Below, piece after piece: positions 1-5,393 of a stretch of DNA of 5,393 bases. How positions within the stretch are numbered: the stretch's first letter is position 1; each line of letters opens with the position of its first letter. The stretch is from an uncultured Porphyromonas sp. GTDB lineage: Bacteria; Bacteroidota; Bacteroidia; Bacteroidales; Porphyromonadaceae. The stretch is taken from NCBI GenBank assembly GCA_945965245.1, contig CAMFNC010000025.1, positions 1 through 5,393 on the forward strand. The letters are read 5' to 3'. The notes under the pieces were generated by a model. The model saw nothing but the letters and a program-made list of their open reading frames with translations. It was not told the origin of the DNA and searched no databases. The position numbers and the translations under genes are program-made.

Positions 1-1
1 G

Positions 2-38
2 TTTTATGCATAAAATAAAATCAATTTATACATAAATT
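2..38. repeat. Pair of related AT-rich palindromes, 22 bp apart
   Basis: TTTTATGCATAAAA (2-15) is a perfect 14-bp palindrome. AATTTATACATAAATT (23-38) has 7-bp arms around an AC centre. Both contain TTTATRCATAAA, at 3-14 and 25-36, so the units also form a direct repeat of period 22 bp, about two helical turns. That geometry suits a protein binding two sites on one face of the DNA, but AT-rich intergenic DNA produces such motifs easily and no regulator is identifiable. The gene to the left is outside the window, so the site could serve it instead of the ATPase. Confidence 0.4.
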
Positions 39-160
39 TTTGGGGGAGTGTAAGTCATTGTGATGGTGATAGTTGCGCAAATAGTAGTCGGGATGTGCAA
101 AAATGGGGTAAAATCACGCAAAATTGCAATCCGGAAATAGCATTATATCGAAATTAGTAG

Positions 161-168
161 TATCTTTG
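161..168 (+). promoter_or_regulatory. Bacteroidetes-type -7 promoter element for the ATPase gene
   Basis: TATCTTTG matches the Bacteroidetes sigma-ABfr -7 consensus TAnnTTTG at every fixed position. Transcription would begin near 174-177, leaving a leader of about 15 nt before the ATG at 190. No clear TTTG/TTG -33 element sits 19-21 bp upstream (around 137-143), so the promoter would be weak in that half or the match is fortuitous. If real, it excludes a start codon at the TTG at 124, which would lie upstream of the transcript. Confidence 0.5.
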
Positions 169-189
169 CCACCAATAAATGGTTATATC

Positions 190-1377
190 ATGGATAGTTT
201 CTATAGGACTCATGATTATTTGCTGAGAAACTATAAGTTCTCTGTGCGCCGCCAACTGATGAATGAAATCAATTGGAAGGACAGACTTATCGGTATCAAA
301 GGTCCTCGTGGAGTGGGTAAGACGGCTTTCTTGCTGGATTATGCCCGCGAACATTTCGGAATCGGCAATCGCGAATGTCTCTATATCAATCTGAATCAGT
401 TTTACTTTACCGAGCAGACCCTGGAAGGTTTTGCCGGTGAATTTGTGCGTGATGGCGGCAGGGTTTTGCTGCTGGATCAGATGTTCAAATATCCGAACTG
501 GAGCCGCGAACTGAGAAGTTGTATCGAACGTTATTCGCAACTGAGCATCATCTTTACCGGTAGTAGTGTGATGCGTTTGACCACTGAAAATCCGGACCTC
601 AACGGCATTGTATCCGTATATACGCTGCCCGGTTTTTCACTGCGCGAATACATTAATATCCGTCGCGAGTTGGCTTTGCCTTCGTTTGATTTACAGGACA
701 TTATCGACCATCATCGCGCCATTGCCCGCGATATTCAGAAAGCAGTCAATCCCAACGATCTTTTGGGTGATTACCTACATCATGGGTACTATCCGCTTTT
801 CCTCGAAGATGTGAATTATTCGGAAAATCTGCTCAAGACCATTAATATGACGTTAGAGGTGGATGTGCTCTTTATCAAACAAATAGAGCAGAATTCACTG
901 TATAAGCTGCGCAAGCTGATGTATTTGCTCAGTCTCAATGCGTCCCAAGCCCCCAACGTATCGCTGCTAGCCAAGCAGATAGACACTTCGCGCGCCACGG
1001 TGATGAATTACCTGAAATATCTGCACGAGGCACGTCTTACGTGCATGCTTTATAAGTCTGAAGTGGAAGATGAAGGCAAGAAACCGGCACGCATCTATCT
1101 GGATAATACCAATATCTCCTATGTGATGCACCCCGATGCCGTCAATCACGAAAATAATTTGCGCACTTTCTTCCTGAACCAATTGCGCTATAGCGGTCAT
1201 AAAATTCAGATGGGCGACAAGGCTCAAGTGGACTTTTTGGTGGACGGCAAGCTGCCTTTCAAGGTACTGGAGCATCCGGTACACCGATACAACAGCGGAA
1301 GGTATTATGCCGTGCAGAATCTGGTGGATGGCAATCATGCCGAAATTCCACTATGGCTGTTCGGCTTCCTCTACTGA
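190..1377 (+). CDS. AAA-family ATP-binding protein with degenerate DUF4143-like C-terminus
   Basis: This 395-residue protein resembles a P-loop ATPase family common in Bacteroidales (AAA_14/DUF4143-type architecture); its cellular role is not established. The start ATG at 190 gives the N-terminus MDSFYRTH, which I recognise from the family. An in-frame TTG at 124 would add 22 residues, but a promoter-like element lies between the two starts. Walker A is GPRGVGKT at residues 38-45. Walker B is RVLLLDQ, with Asp96 followed by Gln97 where most AAA proteins have Glu. A sensor-1-like FTGSS lies at 122-126. A winged-helix-like segment (about 255-288, NVSLLAKQIDTSRATVMNYL) follows. The tail has a VDF motif (Asp348) and PFKV where nuclease-like DUF4143 domains usually read IEVK, so the nuclease core looks eroded. 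There is no signal peptide or membrane segment, so it should be cytoplasmic. Codon use matches the first part of nifJ, which starts 85 nt downstream on the same strand. Co-transcription is possible, as no terminator hairpin is visible in the gap. The family assignment is firm; the function is unknown. Confidence 0.85.
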   Translation: MDSFYRTHDYLLRNYKFSVRRQLMNEINWKDRLIGIKGPRGVGKTAFLLDYAREHFGIGNRECLYINLNQFYFTEQTLEGFAGEFVRDGGRVLLLDQMFKYPNWSRELRSCIERYSQLSIIFTGSSVMRLTTENPDLNGIVSVYTLPGFSLREYINIRRELALPSFDLQDIIDHHRAIARDIQKAVNPNDLLGDYLHHGYYPLFLEDVNYSENLLKTINMTLEVDVLFIKQIEQNSLYKLRKLMYLLSLNASQAPNVSLLAKQIDTSRATVMNYLKYLHEARLTCMLYKSEVEDEGKKPARIYLDNTNISYVMHPDAVNHENNLRTFFLNQLRYSGHKIQMGDKAQVDFLVDGKLPFKVLEHPVHRYNSGRYYAVQNLVDGNHAEIPLWLFGFLY

Positions 1378-1446
1378 AACCGTGTGTTTAAGTTCGAATA
1401 ATATTCTCTCCCAATAAATATATAAATCACTAAATAAAACTTCCGC

Positions 1447-1451
1447 AAGGA
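1447..1451 (+). promoter_or_regulatory. Weak Shine-Dalgarno-like AAGGA ahead of nifJ
   Basis: AAGGA ends 11 nt before the ATG at 1463, slightly farther than optimal. Bacteroidetes genes often initiate without a strong Shine-Dalgarno, and the AT-rich leader (about 1410-1440) fits that mode, so this short match may not be functional. Confidence 0.25.
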
Positions 1452-1462
1452 TTTTAGTTACT

Positions 1463-4400
1463 ATGGCAAAAGAAAAAAAGTATCTGACCTGTGATGGTAA
1501 TCAGGCTGCTGCCCACATCGCTTATATGTTTAGCGAGGTGGCTGCTATTTATCCCATCACTCCTTCTTCCACAATGGCCGAATTCATTGATGATTGGGCT
1601 GCTCAAGGACGCAAAAACATCTTCGGTGAAAAGGTGCTTGTGCAGGAAATGCAGAGTGAAGCCGGTGCAGCTGGTGCCGTGCATGGTTCTTTGCAGACCG
1701 GTATGCTGACCAATACATTCACTGCATCACAGGGTCTCCTGCTGATGATACCAAACATGTATAAGATTGCCGGCGAATTGCTGCCCTGCGTATTCCACGT
1801 GGCAGCCCGTACGCTGGCTTCGCATGCACTCTCCATCTTTGGCGACCACCAGGATGTGATGTCGGCTCGTGCCACCGGTTTTGCCCAACTTTCCACTGCT
1901 TCCGTGCAGGAAGTAATGGATTTGGCCGGAGTGGCTCATCTGGCCACTATTAAGAGCCGCGTGCCTTTTATCCACTTCTTCGATGGTTTCCGTACATCGC
2001 ACGAAATCCAAAAGATTGAAGCTCTGGAAAATGAAGATCTCGCTCAGTTCATCGACCAAGATGCACTGGCAGAATTCCGCCATCGTGCTCTCAATCCCGA
2101 AGCCCCTGTGACTCGCGGTTTGGCTCAGAATGGCGATATCTTCTTCCAAAACCGTGAAGCCAGCAATCGCTATTACGATGCTGTGCCCGAAATCGTGCAG
2201 GAATATATGGATAAGTTAGCCACCATAACCGGTCGCAACTATCACCTCTTCGATTACTATGGTGCCGAAGATGCCGAGAATGTAATCATAGCTATGGGTT
2301 CTGTTACGCAGACCATTCGCGAGGTGGTGGATTACCTCCGTGCTCAGGGTCAGAAAGTGGGTCTTTTGGTGGTTCGCCTCTATCGTCCGTTCAGCGTGAA
2401 GCATTTCCTCGGTGCTCTGCCCAAGACCGTAAAGCGCATTGCCGTATTGGATCGCACCAAAGAACCCGGTGCCAATGGCGAACCGCTCTATCTCGACGTT
2501 AAGGATGCTTTCTATGGCACTCCCAATGCCCCTGTTATCGTGGGCGGTCGTTATGGTCTTTCTTCTAAAGACACCACTCCGGCGCACATCCTTTCGGTAT
2601 ATAAGAACTTGGAACTGCCCATGCCCAAAGATCACTTCACCATCGGAATCGTAGATGATGTGAACTTCAGCTCTCTGCCTCTGGAAAAAGACCTCCAGCT
2701 GGGTGGCAACAGCTTTGAGGCCAAATTCTTCGGTCTGGGTGCCGATGGTACTGTAGGTGCCAACAAGAACTCAGTGAAGATTATCGGTGACAATACCAAT
2801 AAATATTGCCAGGCATACTTTGCATACGACTCCAAGAAGTCCGGAGGTTTCACTTGCTCGCATTTGCGTTTCGGCGATGACCCCATCCGTTCCACATACC
2901 TTGTGGTTACACCCGACTTCGTGGCCTGCCACGTGCCTGCCTATCTGCATATGTATGATGTGATTGCTGGTCTAAAAGACAACGGTACCTTCTTGCTGAA
3001 CTCTCTGTGGGATGCCGATGAAGTGGCCAAACACCTGCCCAATCACATCAAACGTTATATGGCCGAGCACCATATTAACTTCTATATTATCAATGCCACC
3101 AAGATTGCAGCCGAAATCGGTTTGGGTAACCGCACCAATACCATTCTGCAATCCGCTTTCTTCAAGATTGCCAATGTAATTCCTTACGAACTGGCTGTGG
3201 AGCAAATGAAGAAATTCATTGTCAAGAGCTACGGCAAGAAGGGTGAAGATGTGGTTAATATGAACAATGCTGCCGTGGATCGTGGTGGAGATGTGATTCG
3301 CGTGGAAGTGAAACCCGAATGGGCACAGCTCTCTGATGATGAACCTGTTCGTCACCCCGAAGACACCGAATTTATCAGCAAGGTGGTTCGTCCGGTAAAT
3401 GCACAGCGTGGTGACCAACTGCCTGTTTCTGCATTCTTGGGTCGTGAAGACGGCACTTGGGACAATGGTACGGCGGCCAGCGAAAAACGTGGTGTGGCTG
3501 CATTTGTGCCGGAATGGGTAGCCGACAACTGTATCCAATGTAACCAATGTGCATACGTTTGTCCTCATGCCACCATCCGTCCGTTCGTGCTCACAGCCGA
3601 AGAAGATACCGCAGCCGGCGTTAAGACGCTCAAGGCCGTGGGCAAGCAATTCGCCGACATGACTTTCCGCATTCAGGTGAATGTACTCGACTGTCTGGGT
3701 TGTGGCAACTGTGCCAATGTATGTCCGGGCAATAAGAACGGCAAAGCTCTGGTTATGAAACCTATCACCGAACAATTCGACGAACAGAAGAATTGGGACA
3801 AGATGATGAAGGTAACCAACAAGGCTCACCTCGTGGACGTGGCTGCCAACCCCAAGAACTCACAGTTCGCCAAGCCGTTGTTCGAATTCTCTGGAGCTTG
3901 TGCCGGTTGTGGCGAAACGCCGTATGTCAAACTCATCAGCCAGCTCTTCGGCGATCGTCAGATGGTAGCCAATGCCACCGGATGTTCTTCTATCTATTCC
4001 GGTTCGGCTCCTTCTACCCCTTATACCACTAACGAACGTGGCGAAGGTCCTGCTTGGGCCAACTCACTTTTCGAAGACAATGCCGAGTTTGGTTTGGGTA
4101 TGCGTTTGGGTAACCGCAAGATGCGTGAGCGTCTGGTGGCCACCGCACAGGAAGCCATGCAGTGCTCATGCTGCTCCGATGAGTTGAAAGCACTCTTGGG
4201 CGAATGGATTGAAAAGCGTGAAGATGCTGTGGAGTCAAAGCGTTTGGCCGACCTCATCAAGCCGCTTATTGCCGATTGTGGCTGTGATGTTTGCCGGCGT
4301 CTGAATGCCATGAAGAGCCACTTCATCAAACGTTCGCAATGGATTATCGGTGGCGACGGTTGGGCATACGACATCGGCTTTGGTGGCCTGGACCATGTAC

Positions 4401-4996
4401 TTTCCACCGGCAAAAACATCAATCTGCTGGTATTGGACACCGAGGTTTACTCCAATACGGGAGGGCAGGCCTCAAAGGCTACTCCGCTTGGTTCAACAGC
4501 CAAGTTTATCCATGGCGGAAAAACCTCCCGCAAAAAGGATCTGGCCTCCATGGCTATGACCTACGGAAATGTCTATGTGGCACAAATTGCCTTTGGGGCG
4601 GACTTTAACCAGACAGTGAAGGCATTATGCGAAGCCGCCGCTTATGACGGTCCCTCTCTGATTATTGCCTACGCCACCTGTATCGCCCACGGTGTCAGAG
4701 CAGGTCTGGGCTCCACTGTCCAAGAAATGAAAAAAGCTGTGGATTCCGGCTACTTCCATCTGTTCCGCTTTCATCCGCTCCTTCGTGAGCAGGGTAAGAA
4801 TCCCTTTATCCTCGACAGTAAGGAGCCCTCCCTGGATTACCGGGAATTCCTGGAGGGAGAAATCCGCTATGACTCCCTGCTGCGTACCCGACCCGAAGAA
4901 GCAAGATGCCTGTTTGAAGAAGCTGCCCGACAGGCAAAAAAGCGCTATGAATATCTAAAGCGGCTGGAAGCACTGTATGCGCCCTATCAAGGCTAA
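1463..4996 (+). CDS. nifJ: Pyruvate:ferredoxin (flavodoxin) oxidoreductase, apparent mosaic
   Basis: This 1177-residue single-chain PFOR oxidatively decarboxylates pyruvate with CoA to acetyl-CoA and CO2, reducing ferredoxin or flavodoxin in the anaerobic cytoplasm. All family domains are present in order. Domain I (1-~240) has YPITPSS at 30-36, Glu66 and Arg116, equivalent to the TPP/pyruvate residues Thr31, Glu64 and Arg114 of the Desulfovibrio africanus enzyme. Domain II spans about 265-390. The gamma-type domain (about 415-620) has GADGTVGANK at 426-435. The EKR motif is at 674-676. The two-cluster ferredoxin domain has Cys690/693/696/700 and Cys744/747/750/754. The C-terminal TPP domain has GGDGW at 963-967 and NTGGQ from Asn998. 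The proximal 4Fe-4S ligands are Cys813, Cys816, Cys841 and Cys1073. Length is normal for the family. A Cys-rich stretch (901-904 and 939-944) is unusual. Codon use and sequence style change from Bacteroidales-like to clostridial-like at about residues 975-1000, so the gene may be recombinant or an assembly chimera. The start ATG gives MAKEKKYLTCDGNQAAAH, as expected for Bacteroidales NifJ. The 3' end overlaps the convergent aminotransferase gene by 4 bases. Function is certain at family level; whether this exact fused sequence exists in one cell is not. Confidence 0.95.
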   Translation: MAKEKKYLTCDGNQAAAHIAYMFSEVAAIYPITPSSTMAEFIDDWAAQGRKNIFGEKVLVQEMQSEAGAAGAVHGSLQTGMLTNTFTASQGLLLMIPNMYKIAGELLPCVFHVAARTLASHALSIFGDHQDVMSARATGFAQLSTASVQEVMDLAGVAHLATIKSRVPFIHFFDGFRTSHEIQKIEALENEDLAQFIDQDALAEFRHRALNPEAPVTRGLAQNGDIFFQNREASNRYYDAVPEIVQEYMDKLATITGRNYHLFDYYGAEDAENVIIAMGSVTQTIREVVDYLRAQGQKVGLLVVRLYRPFSVKHFLGALPKTVKRIAVLDRTKEPGANGEPLYLDVKDAFYGTPNAPVIVGGRYGLSSKDTTPAHILSVYKNLELPMPKDHFTIGIVDDVNFSSLPLEKDLQLGGNSFEAKFFGLGADGTVGANKNSVKIIGDNTNKYCQAYFAYDSKKSGGFTCSHLRFGDDPIRSTYLVVTPDFVACHVPAYLHMYDVIAGLKDNGTFLLNSLWDADEVAKHLPNHIKRYMAEHHINFYIINATKIAAEIGLGNRTNTILQSAFFKIANVIPYELAVEQMKKFIVKSYGKKGEDVVNMNNAAVDRGGDVIRVEVKPEWAQLSDDEPVRHPEDTEFISKVVRPVNAQRGDQLPVSAFLGREDGTWDNGTAASEKRGVAAFVPEWVADNCIQCNQCAYVCPHATIRPFVLTAEEDTAAGVKTLKAVGKQFADMTFRIQVNVLDCLGCGNCANVCPGNKNGKALVMKPITEQFDEQKNWDKMMKVTNKAHLVDVAANPKNSQFAKPLFEFSGACAGCGETPYVKLISQLFGDRQMVANATGCSSIYSGSAPSTPYTTNERGEGPAWANSLFEDNAEFGLGMRLGNRKMRERLVATAQEAMQCSCCSDELKALLGEWIEKREDAVESKRLADLIKPLIADCGCDVCRRLNAMKSHFIKRSQWIIGGDGWAYDIGFGGLDHVLSTGKNINLLVLDTEVYSNTGGQASKATPLGSTAKFIHGGKTSRKKDLASMAMTYGNVYVAQIAFGADFNQTVKALCEAAAYDGPSLIIAYATCIAHGVRAGLGSTVQEMKKAVDSGYFHLFRFHPLLREQGKNPFILDSKEPSLDYREFLEGEIRYDSLLRTRPEEARCLFEEAARQAKKRYEYLKRLEALYAPYQG
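4390..4470. other. Putative mosaic breakpoint inside nifJ
   Basis: By my reading, residues 1-~970 of nifJ contain 42 arginine codons, all CGT or CGC except one CGG near 4294. After this interval 6 of 12 arginine codons are AGA, CGA or CGG. The two glycines of NTGGQ (about 4460-4465) are GGA and GGG, whereas GGT/GGC dominate before. The protein changes in parallel: MAMTYGNVYVAQIAFGADFNQTVKAL and the final KKRYEYLKRLEALY resemble clostridial rather than Bacteroidales PFORs. The exact point cannot be fixed because the interval encodes the most conserved part of the TPP domain, which is where recombination or misassembly would be expected. The reading frame is uninterrupted. Confidence 0.65.
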
Positions 4997-5393
4997 TGCG
5001 CTGTCTGCCATGCCTCCATGCTGACCCGGAAGCGTTCCAAACCTTCCTTCAGTCTGGCACGGGGGCAGGCAGTATTCATACGAATAAACTTCTTTCCGGG
5101 AGCACCGTACTCCTCTCCCTCCGTCAGATAAAGCCCGCTGTGCTTCCTGATAAATTCCACCAGTTCCGTTGCATCCTCTGTGACACCGCTACAGTCCAGC
5201 CACAGGAGATAGGTAGCATGAGAAGGAACCACCACAATTCCCGACAGGTTGTCCCTCACAAATTCACGCACATACTGCTTATTGTCTGCCAGATACCTTC
5301 TGAGTTCTTCCAGCCATGCTTCTCCTTTTTCAAAGGCTGCTACTGCCGCACAGACCGCGAAGCTGTTCGGCTCAGCCACCTCATCTGTATTTA
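4993..5393 (-). CDS. MalY/PatB-type PLP aminotransferase/C-S lyase, C-terminal part
   Basis: This is the last 133 or so codons of a fold-type I PLP enzyme. The gene continues beyond the right edge, so its start and PLP-lysine region are not visible. A GTG codon at 5379 is internal: the frame stays open upstream of it, reading NTDE and then VAEPNSF. Visible family features are the helical GEAWLEELRRYLADN segment, the strand ATYLLWLDCSG, and near the C-terminus FIRMNTACPR, whose first Arg in MalY/PatB-like proteins corresponds to the residue binding the substrate carboxylate. Family members cleave cystathionine or other cysteine S-conjugates (beta-C-S lyase) or act as aminotransferases; which applies here cannot be told from this fragment. 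The gene converges on nifJ, and its TAG stop (4993-4995) overlaps the nifJ TAA. Codon choice (CTG, CGG, GAG/GAA mix) matches the clostridial-like end of nifJ and not the Bacteroidales-like left part, so the two likely come from the same source genome. Confidence 0.85.
   Translation of the reverse strand, partial: NTDEVAEPNSFAVCAAVAAFEKGEAWLEELRRYLADNKQYVREFVRDNLSGIVVVPSHATYLLWLDCSGVTEDATELVEFIRKHSGLYLTEGEEYGAPGKKFIRMNTACPRARLKEGLERFRVSMEAWQTAH

Noticed and set aside
124..189. Upstream TTG start extending the ATPase by 22 residues
   Set aside because: TTG starts are rare, a promoter-like element lies inside this extension, and the family N-terminus begins at the ATG at 190.
1389..1396. TAAGTTCG as a -7 promoter element for nifJ
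   Set aside because: It has one mismatch to TAnnTTTG and no -33 element at the right spacing. It is possible, but too weak to annotate.
1378..1462. Terminator or small gene between the ATPase and nifJ
   Set aside because: The gap is AT-rich, with no stable stem-loop, no open frame of note and no riboswitch-like structure.
2972..3829. 285-codon open frame on the - strand inside nifJ
   Set aside because: It is entirely antisense to conserved PFOR coding sequence including the ferredoxin cysteines. It has no recognisable motif and reflects the codon bias of the sense gene.
4980..5030. Terminator between nifJ and the convergent aminotransferase gene
   Set aside because: The genes overlap by four bases, and I found no GC-rich hairpin with a T-run on either strand around the junction.
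5377..5379. GTG as the start of the aminotransferase
   Set aside because: The frame remains open to the window edge upstream of it, and the sequence on both sides fits the interior of a MalY/PatB protein, so the gene is cut by the window.

Overview
The window holds two complete genes on the + strand and one gene on the - strand that runs off the right edge. From left to right they are a Bacteroidales-type AAA ATPase with a degenerate DUF4143-like C-terminus, a full-length pyruvate:ferredoxin/flavodoxin oxidoreductase (nifJ, PFOR), and the C-terminal third of a MalY/PatB-type PLP-dependent aminotransferase/C-S lyase. No RNA genes, CRISPR arrays or insertion sequences are visible.

The first ~4.4 kb looks like Bacteroidales (Bacteroides/Prevotella relatives). 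The ATPase belongs to a family I know mainly from that order. A perfect Bacteroidetes -7 promoter hexamer pattern (TAnnTTTG) lies just upstream of its ATG, Shine-Dalgarno signals are weak, and the N-terminal ~970 residues of the PFOR read like Bacteroidales NifJ. From about 4.4-4.47 kb to the end the style changes to that of a clostridial (Lachnospiraceae-like) genome. AGA/CGA/CGG arginine codons and GGA/GGG glycine codons appear, the PFOR C-terminus has clostridial-type sequence, and the aminotransferase gene converges on nifJ with a 4-base overlap.

The main observation is therefore that the nifJ reading frame is a mosaic. Its first ~85% is Bacteroidales-like and its last ~15%, together with the downstream gene, is Firmicutes-like. 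The switch falls in or near the highly conserved thiamine-diphosphate motif (GGDGW...DTEVYSNTGGQ). The frame is intact and all expected cofactor residues are present. This could be a real homologous-recombination junction or, more probably, a metagenome assembly chimera joined at a conserved stretch. If it is real, the TPP site and the proximal 4Fe-4S cluster are built from residues of both parents.

Functionally, PFOR is the central anaerobic enzyme that converts pyruvate to acetyl-CoA with reduction of ferredoxin/flavodoxin. The ATPase lies 85 nt upstream on the same strand but has no evident metabolic link to it. I do not see a novel multi-gene system here. Smaller points of interest are a cysteine-rich insert in the PFOR, a Walker B Asp-Gln in the ATPase, and a pair of related palindromes at the left edge spaced two helical turns apart.
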